From Pseudobacteriovorax antillogorgiicola (GTDB lineage: Bacteria > Bdellovibrionota_B > Oligoflexia > Oligoflexales > RGVZ01): a DNA stretch of 42,530 nt. The stretch lies in the NCBI GenBank assembly GCA_945898195.1, contig CAMDHM010000025.1, positions 1-42,530 of the forward strand, written 5' to 3'. This document shows positions 15,732-26,251 of this stretch, piece by piece. Both the position numbers and the translations under genes were made by a program. A model generated the notes under the pieces. That model ran no database searches. It had not been told where the DNA came from and saw only the letters and a program-made list of their open reading frames with translations. Each line of letters starts with the position of its first letter. Position 1 is the first letter of the stretch.

Positions 15732-16631
15732 TTATTCCTCAAACCATGCCTTGCCGAGGATCTTGGCCATCCCCGTATATGCTTCGCGTGCCTTTGGAAA
15801 CACCTGGGAGTTTACGAGTGATTGATGAGTTTCAACATTGCAATACCACGTGTCCGTGAATTCGGCTGAAACGAAATTCTGAAACGCTACATTGGCAGAG
15901 AGTGATGCCCCCGGAGCAGCAAAGTCCTGCTCATACTTTGCAATCACATCTTTCTTATCTGCCGCCGTTAAGTCCGCAAGGACTGCCCCGGCAATCGCTT
16001 TTCTGGCATCGCGAAACTTACTTACAAAATCAATCAGATCATGGCCCTTCGCGCCAAGATCCTTGCCCTCCGTTGCTCCAAATCCATCAATCGCTGCTCC
16101 AGCAATCCGATCGATGTACCACTCGGCAAAGGCATAAAAAGATGTGACCTGCATCGTGTTATGAACATCCTGAACAACATTACCCATAATGACTTGAGGA
16201 GACTGAACGACTCCGGCCGCCACTGCTGGTGCAACCCAACAGGCCTTTAGTGCCTGCAAACGGCTATCCTGCTGCAACGCCTGATCCGAAGGAGACATCG
16301 ACGCCGATGGCATTGCTTTGAAGAACTTCATGCAGTCTTGTGCCGGGTTTTCACTTATCCGGAAGGATGCCGATAAATCACTGAATTGCATTTGAAGAAA
16401 GGGGGGCAAGGCTGCATAAGAACGAATCACTGCATCAGAAACACTGGCGTTGGCTAAAGTCCCGGGACCGCACGCAAGATTTGAACGTAGAACCTGATTA
16501 CCAGTCTCGACGGCGTCAATAGATTTCTCTTTCGATGCCTTCGACCCTACAAGTTTGCAGGCTGACAAACCACCGCCAACGGTGATTGCCGCGGTCAAAC
16601 CAACACCCAATATTTTGGTTTTATTTCTCAT
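15732..16631 (-). CDS. Predicted lipoprotein, unknown function
   Basis: This 299-residue protein begins MRNKTKILGVGLTAAITVGG with lipobox LSAC (Cys25). The mature part is mostly helical, with several Cys (LACGPGT, QDCMKFF, KACWVAP, WYCNVE). Disulfides in the periplasm are therefore plausible. It starts two bases after the stop of the upstream Gly/Asn-rich lipoprotein, so the two are almost certainly co-translated. No known domain was recognised. The pairing and shared export route suggest that both work in one envelope assembly. Confidence 0.72.
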   Translation of the reverse strand: MRNKTKILGVGLTAAITVGGGLSACKLVGSKASKEKSIDAVETGNQVLRSNLACGPGTLANASVSDAVIRSYAALPPFLQMQFSDLSASFRISENPAQDCMKFFKAMPSASMSPSDQALQQDSRLQALKACWVAPAVAAGVVQSPQVIMGNVVQDVHNTMQVTSFYAFAEWYIDRIAGAAIDGFGATEGKDLGAKGHDLIDFVSKFRDARKAIAGAVLADLTAADKKDVIAKYEQDFAAPGASLSANVAFQNFVSAEFTDTWYCNVETHQSLVNSQVFPKAREAYTGMAKILGKAWFEE

Positions 16632-16633
16632 AC

Positions 16634-17515
16634 TCAGTAGCCCCGAATGTAATTGGTACCGTTGTTGTAACTAGAGTTCGTACCGGAATTTGGCTGATAG
16701 CTATTGGGATTGTAATAGGCACTCCCGTTGTACATGTTGCTCGTACCACCAACGTACGTTCCCTGATTCAAACCGGTGATCGCGCCGTTCACGGCACCAC
16801 CGAGAACTCCCGTCGGACTATTGTTTTGACCGAACAAGGCCTGAAGACCACCAAGAGCCGCTGCGATTCCGATTCTTGTCGCCAAGTCCGGTCCATTATT
16901 GGCCATGGTTGTTCCACCCGGGATCGCTGAATTCGGTGAATATGGATTATACGTATTGTTCGTGAACGACACCGTCGCAGTCAGAGTCGTATCATATTGG
17001 GATGTCTGTGATGCACTGGTGCAAGCAGAACTTCCGCCGCCCGAATTAGAACCAGTCGCCAAAACCTGACAGGCCGTCATGTCTCGGACCACAACGGTTG
17101 CCGTACCACTGGACTGCAAGTCAGCTGCCGTCAATTGACCATTGACCGTGATTGCATCGCCACCACTCACGGTACCCGTGCTCTGACGAACCGTAAGGCG
17201 CGGCATGGCTGGATTAAAATTAAGGCGAATGGCGGCGTAGGAACGTCCGCTGTACATGGTCGATCTGGCCGTTATCTGCCAATTTACCGGCTGATTAACA
17301 TCCGCGGTCAGGCGCGGGGTGCTCATGCCATTCACATAGAGCTGAGGTTGGCCGGGGTTACAATTTCCGGTTGTGCATTGAACCATGTCCCCCATGGTTC
17401 CATACCCGACATTTCCCGTCGCATCAGGCTTTTTTGATGGAGAGGGACTACATCCAGAGGCCACGAGGCACATTGGTAAAAAAAACATTCCTGGCCATTT
17501 AATCAAGCCAATCAT
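16634..17515 (-). CDS. Predicted lipoprotein with Gly/Asn/Tyr-rich C-terminus
   Basis: From ATG 17515 (GGAGG nine bases upstream) the protein has 293 residues. Its lipoprotein signal (MIGLIKWPGMFFLPMCLVAS then GC) puts the Cys near 22. The middle is beta-rich, with Thr/Val strands (ATVVVRDMTACQVL, TTLTATVSFTNN). Near 205-245 is a glycine-zipper-like stretch (RIGIAAALGGLQALF, VLGGAVNGAITG), a feature of membrane-interacting or oligomerising proteins. The last ~50 residues are almost only Gly, Asn, Ser, Tyr and Thr. A promoter-like element lies just before it, overlapping the stop of the CpaF-like gene, so this lipoprotein pair may have its own transcript. Function unknown. Confidence 0.72.
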   Translation of the reverse strand: MIGLIKWPGMFFLPMCLVASGCSPSPSKKPDATGNVGYGTMGDMVQCTTGNCNPGQPQLYVNGMSTPRLTADVNQPVNWQITARSTMYSGRSYAAIRLNFNPAMPRLTVRQSTGTVSGGDAITVNGQLTAADLQSSGTATVVVRDMTACQVLATGSNSGGGSSACTSASQTSQYDTTLTATVSFTNNTYNPYSPNSAIPGGTTMANNGPDLATRIGIAAALGGLQALFGQNNSPTGVLGGAVNGAITGLNQGTYVGGTSNMYNGSAYYNPNSYQPNSGTNSSYNNGTNYIRGY

Positions 17516-17588
17516 AATCAAAAACCTCCGGGCTCTAGGTGAACCATCGCAAAACTCTTGGCCAACAGCGCCGAAATTGACTGTAATT

Positions 17589-17618
17589 ATTATAACTCCG
17601 ACAGCGATCCATAGCCAA
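17589..17618 (-). promoter_or_regulatory. Candidate promoter for the lipoprotein pair
   Basis: On the minus strand TTGGCT (17618-17613) and a perfect TATAAT (17594-17589) are 18 bases apart. The -10 box overlaps the TAA stop of the CpaF-like gene. It would give a leader of roughly 65 bases before ATG 17515. Confidence 0.4.
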
Positions 17619-18501
17619 CCATCGCGGGTACGGATAGTGATTTACCGCTTCGCGCCAATTGCACCACCATCGCACTAGAACCGCCAAGAAGTTCGCGAGA
17701 ACAGGTTTCCCCAGCCAGCCATGAAAGGCGACGCCTCGCCTGATCGACACTTCCCCCATGGATTGTGGCTAAACAAGATGAATGTCCGCTTGTGATGGCT
17801 CCGGCAAAAGCGGTGGCCTCCTGCCCTCGGATTTCACCGATCACAATTCCGTCGGGCCGAAGGCGCAGAGCCTCATCAAATAACCATGCGGCATTGACTG
17901 CTCCCACGCCCGCAAGATTTGGGGGGCGTGCAACCAAATTCAGAAAATTTGAGGACAAACCTTCGAGTTCTTCGACTGTTTCAATGATCACCATGCGCCG
18001 ATCAAGAAAGTAATGCCGGAGAACGGCCGCTATGAAGGACGACTTTCCAGACCCGGTCGGCCCAGAGACGAGTAAAGATCCACCCTGCAAAAGATGCGAG
18101 CCCATTTGAGCACGGAGCCCTTCTGCGATTTCGAAATCATTAAGGGTCAAAGTCGCAAAACGATTCCTCCGCACACAAAATATTGGACCATTGCGGATGA
18201 GCGGTGGAAAAATTGCGTGCCACCGCGCAGGCTGCCCTGGAATATTTCCGCCGGCCGAGGGAAACATTGGATCCAACCTTGTATTGCAGGCTGCGGCGAG
18301 GTCTTGGAGCCAATCCAAAACCGCCAGACTCGAGTCAAAAAAAGTGCGCAAAGGTGGCAGTAAATCCTGATGTAGGATTGCCTCCCCGCGAAAGGAACCC
18401 GATGCAAAAACGTCCGGCCCGTTGAAGAAGACTTCGTCCAGGTCCGGACGTAGTTGAAATATTTCAAAAATAGCCGCGATTAATTTTTGGCCTGATTGCA
18501 A
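17590..18501 (-). CDS. Solitary CpaF/TadA (VirB11-type) secretion ATPase
   Basis: This 303-residue AAA+-like ATPase keeps the CpaF core. The N-terminal PAS-like part holds DEVFFNGPDVF and PARWHAIFPPLIRNGPIFCV, corresponding to the usual EI.ING and RV.A..PP.....IRR. Walker A is GPTGSGKSS (147-154), the Asp-box region is VIIETVEELEGL, Walker B is DGIVIGEIRG (217-226) and the His box is LATIHGGS. Such ATPases power type IV secretion or Tad/Flp pili. This one lacks the long N-terminal extension of typical CpaF, and no pilin, TadB/C or secretin gene is nearby. Translation probably starts at TTG 18501 with GGGGAGA upstream. It lies 21 bases after topA, with a small hairpin between. Confidence 0.8.
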   Translation of the reverse strand: MQSGQKLIAAIFEIFQLRPDLDEVFFNGPDVFASGSFRGEAILHQDLLPPLRTFFDSSLAVLDWLQDLAAACNTRLDPMFPSAGGNIPGQPARWHAIFPPLIRNGPIFCVRRNRFATLTLNDFEIAEGLRAQMGSHLLQGGSLLVSGPTGSGKSSFIAAVLRHYFLDRRMVIIETVEELEGLSSNFLNLVARPPNLAGVGAVNAAWLFDEALRLRPDGIVIGEIRGQEATAFAGAITSGHSSCLATIHGGSVDQARRRLSWLAGETCSRELLGGSSAMVVQLARSGKSLSVPAMVGYGSLSEL

Positions 18502-18520
18502 AACGGGCTCTCCCCGCCCG
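18500..18520 (-). promoter_or_regulatory. Hairpin holding the ribosome site between topA and the CpaF-like gene
   Basis: On the minus strand CGGGC-GGGGAGA-GCCCG forms a 5-pair stem whose loop is the Shine-Dalgarno sequence. It is followed by TTTT and the TTG start. It could lower readthrough or translation of the ATPase gene. The stem is short, so this is tentative. Confidence 0.4.
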
Positions 18521-18522
18521 CA

Positions 18523-20832
<2,310 letters not shown>

Positions 20833-20916
20833 AATTGGTTCCCGGGAAACGACGATCTCACCCTTAATCCGGGGTCAATCGTCCATTTAATGAATGAACG
20901 CACAGACAAGTCACTA

Positions 20917-20945
20917 GCAGCTTGCCGCGGAACGCGGCAAGCTGC
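20917..20945 (-). terminator. Perfect 13-pair hairpin between smg and topA
   Basis: GCAGCTTGCCGCG (20917-20929) and CGCGGCAAGCTGC (20933-20945) are exact inverted repeats around GAA. No T-run follows on either strand, so it is not a textbook terminator. Pausing, Rho-dependent end protection or a protein-binding dyad are all possible. Confidence 0.55.
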
Positions 20946-20975
20946 AATGGAAATTAATCAATAAATTCAGTTGGT

Positions 20976-21455
20976 TCAGGAATAAAATTCCGGAAGTTGG
21001 TCCTTTAAAATTCGTTCAACGCGATTTGCATCGCCGCCTGAACAAGTATCCGCCATGACATCGGCAATAAAAGAACGAACTTCGTCATCTTCCCAGTCAC
21101 GGGTATCCAGGGCACGAATGCCCTCAATCAATCGCTCAGCAAGGTCCGTATTCATAACCTCACGCTGGCGCGCCCGGTCAATTTCTTGCCATACACGATC
21201 AGAGACAAACATGCGCTCCATCGGATGGGACACGCGGATCCCATCTGGACGCGGTGCTAACATGACTAGCGCCTCGAGAACATTTCCAGACCTTTCGGCG
21301 TGATCAATCCAGTCAAAAGCCTGCAAGATCTCTTCCTCAGCGAAACCGGACTTCAGCAGCACCCGCCGCATCATCCCCTCGTCCGCCTGATGAAGGCCAT
21401 CGCGGACGACCATAGAGGCTATTTCACGCACTGCATCCCACCAGGACTTCGGCAT
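20976..21455 (-). CDS. smg: DUF494 / Smg family protein
   Basis: From ATG 21455 (GGAGG five to six bases upstream) the protein has 159 residues, the usual Smg length. It is wholly helical and acidic. The features I recognise are the N-terminal helix, the turn VLLKSGFAEEEILQAFDWIDHAE (GF...DI..AL.WLE in Smg) and RVSHPMERMFVSDRVWQEID. The C-terminal ERLIEGIRALDTRDWEDDEV (E.VI.RALALD....DLED in Smg) is the best match. The molecular role of Smg is unknown; it is nearly always found between dprA and topA in proteobacteria, and that order is kept here. No signal peptide or membrane segment. Confidence 0.82.
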   Translation of the reverse strand: MPKSWWDAVREIASMVVRDGLHQADEGMMRRVLLKSGFAEEEILQAFDWIDHAERSGNVLEALVMLAPRPDGIRVSHPMERMFVSDRVWQEIDRARQREVMNTDLAERLIEGIRALDTRDWEDDEVRSFIADVMADTCSGGDANRVERILKDQLPEFYS

Positions 21456-21530
21456 GGCCACCTCCAAAAAATTTGGATCACTTCTTCGGGAAGTCTATCA
21501 CAGCGAATTCGAAAACAAAGCCTTTCAAAA

Positions 21531-22502
21531 TCAGTAAGTCATCAAAGAGCCAGCCAGCTCAACCATGGCATCGACCGGTCTCCCCAAAACCATAGCTCCA
21601 TCATCCACCAAAGCCTGATTTCCAGAAGCCCGGACGTCGGGATATGGGGGGCGGACCACCCAGACCTCTCGGCTTTGGTCGGCAGCAAATCGCGCCGTGA
21701 CCATCGCCCCCGAACGCTCCGCAGCTTGAACTATAATTGTGCCCATGGCGAGCCCCGAAATAATACGATTACGGGCAAGAAAGTCATGGGGACGACAGCG
21801 GGCATCGATAAACCTTTCCGATACCAAACAACCACCGCTGCCCGATATATCTTCAAAGAGGCGAATATTATGGCGAGGATATGGGCATCCAAGGCCTCCG
21901 GCGAAAACGGCTATTGCAGGCACCCCATCGAAACGCTCGGCTAACATTCCGTTGTGCACGGCGGCATCACAACCATATGCCCCCCCACTTACTACCGGAA
22001 TATTTGCTGCCGAGGATAGCCTGCCAAAATCGTTGGCCCATTCAAGCGCCCAATTTGCGGCAAAGCGGGAACCGACAACCGCCACCGAAGGTCGCGAAAG
22101 CAAGCTGACATCCCCCGCAACACTCAAACCAAGGGGAGGATCGATAATCTGCCGTAGCAATTTAGGATAGCCCTCGCTCCAAAAAGGAAGGTATGCGGCC
22201 CCGGCACTTCTTAGTCCTACAAAGAAATCGTGGCAGGCCCGCCCGAGGCCATCAAGGTCTGCGGCGATTTTGGCCGGAAAAATTTCAGGCATGGCTGGAA
22301 CCAGCCTGTCTACCACTTCTTTCCAATCACGCTGACTTGCGACCGCTGGATCAGGAAGTGGACCGTCATCCCAAAGTGAACAAATTCCTGTGTTTAGGCA
22401 CGCGGCAAAAAGAGCAGGATCAGGTGGACGGATCCAGCGATTCGACTTCTGGGACGCGACGTGAAGGATTGCAGTTGAAAAATTCAAGATGGACATGCTC
22501 AC
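21531..22502 (-). CDS. dprA: DNA processing protein DprA
   Basis: About 323 residues start at GTG 22502, with GGAGG seven bases upstream; ATG 22496 is the alternative. DprA loads RecA on incoming single-stranded DNA during natural transformation. The Rossmann-like core is complete: YLPFWSEGYPKLLRQIIDPP, VAVVGSRFAANWALEWAND, VVSGGAYGCDAAVHNGML, AIAVFAGGLGCPYPRHNIRL, GGCLVSERF, FLARNRIISGLAMGTIIVQA. The GSR and GGA(Y)G(C)DAA motifs bind single-stranded DNA. Typical DprA has SGGARGID, while here the motif is SGGAYGCD. The C-terminal winged helix found in many DprA proteins is absent. The N-terminal SAM-like part is short. Confidence 0.92.
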   Translation of the reverse strand: MSMSILNFSTAILHVASQKSNRWIRPPDPALFAACLNTGICSLWDDGPLPDPAVASQRDWKEVVDRLVPAMPEIFPAKIAADLDGLGRACHDFFVGLRSAGAAYLPFWSEGYPKLLRQIIDPPLGLSVAGDVSLLSRPSVAVVGSRFAANWALEWANDFGRLSSAANIPVVSGGAYGCDAAVHNGMLAERFDGVPAIAVFAGGLGCPYPRHNIRLFEDISGSGGCLVSERFIDARCRPHDFLARNRIISGLAMGTIIVQAAERSGAMVTARFAADQSREVWVVRPPYPDVRASGNQALVDDGAMVLGRPVDAMVELAGSLMTY

Positions 22503-22556
22503 ACCAAAACCTCCGTGATGATTCACAGTGGTTTTACGGCCATCACCCCGATGTCA

Positions 22557-23759
22557 TCAAAGGGACTTGCGTATCGTAGTGTCACCTATGAAAAGAGCCC
22601 CCTGAGCAGCAACGACATATGCCGTTGCAATAGAACCCCGCACGGCAACAATGCGCACGGTCGCGCGCTGAACCTTATCTGGATAAAACAGGGTTCCCGG
22701 ACGGGAATTTATGAAAACGGGCCTATTAAATACATCAAGCAAATCGCCTTCGACAACTGAGCCTCGAACAACTAGCTTGAGGAAAATAAAATTTCCCTCA
22801 CTTCCAATATCCTGAAGGTCGCGATCAAAACCAACAATGAACGAGGGAACCTCTTTGGAAGGTCCACTGATTCCAGGTACAAATTGCCTTCTTGTTGCCA
22901 CAAACGGCACGATTAGATCGTCTGATTGCGGGGTCAGTCGAGTGTCCAGCATCAAACCATGGTAGAGCCCCGATTCGGATGCCCGCACAACCCTGACGTG
23001 TCCAATAAACTCATAACGATGACCTAGAAATCTCCCTTCTCCTTCTTCTCGCTCATCAGACACTTCACCGGTTGGGCGAATGATCGTGTAAATATTTCCT
23101 GGGGTAAAAACACCCGTTTCCTCGAGCATAATTTCGTTAGAATCGTCCACCAGCATTTTACCTTCACCGGCGGAAAACACGTAGCCCTCGGGATCAGCCT
23201 CGTTTTCAGTAATGAATGCTGGCAGATCTACAACAACGTCACTGCGCCGAAAAATCTTGCCGCTCACAAGAATCTCCTTTGCAAGGTCATCGGGGATTGG
23301 AATGTCCTTGGCATCAACCAAATCGAAGGTTTCTACCTTTGAAATCTGCGCTTGCATCGGCGACTCAAGAACAAGATCCTCCGGAACCACAGGACCTTGA
23401 TCTGCCGGCAGAGCCTCATCCTCAGTTGACACAAGTAAATAAGGGGGCACGTCGGGATCGCCGGGATAAAATCTGATCTTCATCCCAGGGAAAACAAAAT
23501 GTGGATTTTTGATCTCTGGATTTAAGGCCCACAATTTTGGCCAGTAGCCAGGCTCTCCGAGCAACTGATCGCAAATATCAAACAAGTTATCACCGCGCTG
23601 CACGGTGTAGTCTTCTGGCGCCTCGCCAACCGCAAGAACACGCCTCGTTCCCGACACCGGTGGGGCTCCGGCAAAATCATTCATTCGCGGCTGATTGGCC
23701 GCAAAAGATCCTTCCGAGAAAAAAATGGCCGTCAATAGAACGACCCGAGTAAAGGTCAT
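22557..23759 (-). CDS. Exported LysM-domain protein
   Basis: This 400-residue protein has a signal peptide MTFTRVVLLTAIFFSEGSFA followed near residue 50 by one LysM module. The module reads DYTVQRGDNLFDICDQLLGE then YWPKLWALNPEIKNPHFVFPGMKI, a clear YxVxxGDxLxxI...W..LWxLNP..I..P..I.PG pattern. LysM binds peptidoglycan GlcNAc. The remaining ~290 residues are beta-rich with no motif known to me (GKIFRRSDVVVDLPAFITEN; GNIYTIIRPTGEVSDEREEG). Related LysM proteins with this C-terminal half occur in Bdellovibrio-like genomes (memory-based, not checked). The ATG overlaps the stop of the upstream TPR lipoprotein gene (ATGA), so the two are coupled. Confidence 0.82.
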   Translation of the reverse strand: MTFTRVVLLTAIFFSEGSFAANQPRMNDFAGAPPVSGTRRVLAVGEAPEDYTVQRGDNLFDICDQLLGEPGYWPKLWALNPEIKNPHFVFPGMKIRFYPGDPDVPPYLLVSTEDEALPADQGPVVPEDLVLESPMQAQISKVETFDLVDAKDIPIPDDLAKEILVSGKIFRRSDVVVDLPAFITENEADPEGYVFSAGEGKMLVDDSNEIMLEETGVFTPGNIYTIIRPTGEVSDEREEGEGRFLGHRYEFIGHVRVVRASESGLYHGLMLDTRLTPQSDDLIVPFVATRRQFVPGISGPSKEVPSFIVGFDRDLQDIGSEGNFIFLKLVVRGSVVEGDLLDVFNRPVFINSRPGTLFYPDKVQRATVRIVAVRGSIATAYVVAAQGALFIGDTTIRKSL

Positions 23760-24727
23760 AGAGTCTTCGACATCCTTTCGACTTCAGCCCTAGCCATTTC
23801 CGAAACATCCTCCAGAGGATGTTCAGCAATCACACCACGCAAGCGTTTGATGGCGGTTTCTTTCAGCCCCAAAGCAGACTCAACGCGGGCTAGCTCCAAT
23901 TTGGCACGGGGAGCCCAAGGGCTATCGGGACGCGCGGCAATGAATTCCGTGAATAGCTGCCGTGCCGTTTGCATTTCTTTCAACCCTGCCCAACTTCTGG
24001 CAATCCAAAACTGGTGGATTCCCGAAGTCAGACTCGGGTCAAACCGCTTGCCAATTTCAGAAAATCCGACAATAGCCTTACCAAATCGCCCAGCCCGAAA
24101 ATCTTCGTGGGAAGCGGCAAACGCCTTATTAAATTCTTCCCGATCCACAACCGGCACGCCGGCAGCTTTGGCAGGATCTGAGGCCGCGACCGAGGACTCC
24201 TCCTCATCAGAAATTGAGGCCCCTGAATTATCTTCTTTCTCTGACTCTGAATCCAAATCTGACTCAATCGGCACATCCACCGGCTTTTGACCCTTTGACG
24301 GCTTTGATGCTTTGCCTGGCTTTATCGGCCTTGCGTGCCTTGACGGCGAAGAACCCTTCGATACCTTTGCATCGTTGGCGTTGTTTTTACCCTGACCCTG
24401 CAACTCATCGGGAACAATTCCAAGGGTCAAGCCCCGCTCAATGATCTGCAGACGTTCCTGCTGGCGAGAAAACTTCTCTTCGAGTTCTTCCGTTCGCGCC
24501 ACGAGGCGGGTCATCTTTAATTGTAAGTCGGCCATTGCGTCCGGATCGATTGCCGGAACTGCCGCCAACATGACCTGCGGGGGTGCAGGAGGCGTAATCA
24601 CTGGAGCAACTTCATCCCTTGATCCGCCAGCCGACATTCCATGCAGCATCGAACAAGCCGTCAGCCCTGCCGCCAAAAAAAGGACCTGCGTGATTCGCCA
24701 ATATTTAATGATCATTTCTTTTGCCAT
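23756..24727 (-). CDS. Lipoprotein with C-terminal TPR repeats (YbgF/CpoB-like)
   Basis: From ATG 24727 (GGAGG eleven bases upstream) the protein has 323 residues. The signal MIIKYWRITQVLFLAAGLTAC gives a lipobox LTAC. A heptad-like helix follows (PDAMADLQLKMTRLVARTEE, LEEKFSRQQERLQIIERGL), probably a coiled coil. Next is a Lys/Pro/Ser and acidic linker (about 110-190). The C-terminal ~120 residues form TPR-like repeats (EEFNKAFAASHEDFRAGRFG, AIVGFSEIGKRF, LKEMQTARQLFTEFIAARP, LGLKETAIKRLRGVIAEHP). The coiled coil plus TPR layout is that of CpoB/YbgF, which coordinates peptidoglycan synthesis with Tol-Pal. No tol or pal gene is in the window, so only the layout supports that role. Confidence 0.8.
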   Translation of the reverse strand: MAKEMIIKYWRITQVLFLAAGLTACSMLHGMSAGGSRDEVAPVITPPAPPQVMLAAVPAIDPDAMADLQLKMTRLVARTEELEEKFSRQQERLQIIERGLTLGIVPDELQGQGKNNANDAKVSKGSSPSRHARPIKPGKASKPSKGQKPVDVPIESDLDSESEKEDNSGASISDEEESSVAASDPAKAAGVPVVDREEFNKAFAASHEDFRAGRFGKAIVGFSEIGKRFDPSLTSGIHQFWIARSWAGLKEMQTARQLFTEFIAARPDSPWAPRAKLELARVESALGLKETAIKRLRGVIAEHPLEDVSEMARAEVERMSKTL

Positions 24728-24745
24728 TATCTTTGAAACCTCCAC

Positions 24746-25528
24746 CTATACAGCCCCTGCCGTTGAAAAATCTCTGATTGCCTGGTGCAGAACCGTTGTT
24801 GCCTTCTGGTCAATTTCAACAAATTCACAGCCGATTTTAAAGAGCCTCGTGTATTTGTTGGCTGGATTTAGTCTGGTCCAGTCTGAAATCCTTTTGGTCC
24901 ACCGGATCACGCAGGGAATCTTAATTCGCTCCTGGGATGGCAGGTGAAGGATCGCTCCAGGATCCTCAAACCCTCGCTCTAGTTGACCCACGGGCCCAGG
25001 CGTAAGCATCTGCGCACTGATACCGCCCATGCTTAGATCGAATATCCGAATCCATCCCGTAAAATCCTCGAATCCAGAAACACATGGCGGGGCAACCAAG
25101 TCCGTTGATTTGGGCAGCCATGTCGAAAAGCTGATAAATGCAGCCTGATTGGAGGGAACAGGATAGCGCGCATTCTTGCGCCGCTCAAAGTTAACCAACT
25201 CTGCCGGCTGAGTAACGAAAATAGAGTCGGCAAAGGACTTTACGACGAATGCAGCGAACACGACTTTTGCGTTCATCATCACAAGCTCAACCACGCATTG
25301 TGATGCCTGTTTGAGATGCTGGACTCCCTTAATGGACATGCTAGTAATCTTGATTACCCTCACCCCATCAAGCAAAACAAAATCAAACATGACTCCGCGA
25401 ACCGCGACCGTATCCATTTCATTTAGACGGACCAACGCTCCCAGTTTTGCCTCACACGCCTTGCTCAAAAGGCGTTCAATACGCTCCGGGGCGGAAATTC
25501 TGGAAATTTTTTCTTCGGTAGAAGCCAT
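24746..25528 (-). CDS. PilZ-domain protein (YcgR-like layout)
   Basis: From ATG 25528 (AGGGA nine to ten bases upstream) the protein has 260 residues. An N-terminal domain (about 15-108; LVRLNEMDTVAVRGVMFDFV onward) resembles the YcgR-N/flagellar brake fold. The PilZ domain then opens with RRKNAR (Arg117 and Arg121) and continues with DLSMGGIS (Asp164, Ser166, Gly169). These are the two canonical cyclic-di-GMP-binding motifs, RxxxR and (D/N)xSxxG, so ligand binding is likely. The C-terminal part (IPCVIRWTKRI, YKIGCEFVEID-like) completes the barrel. It heads the long minus-strand run and lies 18 bases before the TPR lipoprotein, linking c-di-GMP signalling to envelope proteins. Confidence 0.85.
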   Translation of the reverse strand: MASTEEKISRISAPERIERLLSKACEAKLGALVRLNEMDTVAVRGVMFDFVLLDGVRVIKITSMSIKGVQHLKQASQCVVELVMMNAKVVFAAFVVKSFADSIFVTQPAELVNFERRKNARYPVPSNQAAFISFSTWLPKSTDLVAPPCVSGFEDFTGWIRIFDLSMGGISAQMLTPGPVGQLERGFEDPGAILHLPSQERIKIPCVIRWTKRISDWTRLNPANKYTRLFKIGCEFVEIDQKATTVLHQAIRDFSTAGAV

Positions 25529-25621
25529 ATTCAATAATCCCTAGTCGCAATGATCTACTTCCAATTTAGCGCACCAAGCACGGGCTTTGAAACTCTGGCG
25601 CTTTTGTGGCAACGTCAGAAG

Positions 25622-26251
25622 ATGACAAAAAAATGCATAATCCACGCGTCTTTCAGCCACCTTGCAGCCAACATGGCTATTTTGGTTTTTTTTTCCAGCT
25701 TAGGTTTAGGTCGGGCACTAGCCAAGGCTGAAGAATTTGGCGAAACCGCCATTGAAAACCCATTTGACGAAGCTTATTGGGGGGTTGAGCTCACATCCAA
25801 TAGCCCCGCCGCAAGAACCACCGAGCACCTATTGGCGGGCAGACTTCAGCCTGCCCTCACCTATCGTTACCGACTCTCTACCGGATGGTTACTGGGCGCC
25901 TTCGGCGGATTCAAAAATTTGAAGAGACGAAATACGGAATCAAATTTACCTGAAGACTTAGCCGTGCTCTCATTTGGATACGAATCTTTGAAGGGTTGGC
26001 GCCTCTATCACCCTTTGTATTTTTTTGCCGGCGGCAAGCTTTCATATTACCTCCCTGCCACGGAGGCCATGCTACCTCTCCTGCATGATGCGCAGTTTCG
26101 TTCCGAATTCGGCGGATCTGCGGTGGCAATGCTCGCATTGAAACCGGCCGGAATCTGGTTGTTAACAGCTCGAATTGAACGCTGGCGCGGTCTCGCCAGC
26201 ACAAATTTGCAAGGGTACGAAACGGCGCTCGGAATTTTGGTGAATTTTTAG
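25622..26251 (+). CDS. Predicted outer-membrane beta-barrel-like protein
   Basis: From ATG 25622 the product has 209 residues and begins MTKKCIIHASFSHLAANMAI, then LVFFSSLGLGRALAKAEEF, a signal peptide with cleavage near ALA-KA. Longer forms starting at 25550 would bury the signal. The mature part alternates aromatic and polar residues (YWGVELTSNSP, ALTYRYRLSTGWLLGAFGGF, LYFFAGGKLSYYL, GIWLLTARIERW). It ends in ALGILVNF, a terminal Phe typical of outer-membrane barrels. The ribosome binding site is weak. Its stop overlaps the stop of the convergent gene by four bases. Function unknown; a small 8-strand barrel is the best guess. Confidence 0.6.
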   Translation: MTKKCIIHASFSHLAANMAILVFFSSLGLGRALAKAEEFGETAIENPFDEAYWGVELTSNSPAARTTEHLLAGRLQPALTYRYRLSTGWLLGAFGGFKNLKRRNTESNLPEDLAVLSFGYESLKGWRLYHPLYFFAGGKLSYYLPATEAMLPLLHDAQFRSEFGGSAVAMLALKPAGIWLLTARIERWRGLASTNLQGYETALGILVNF

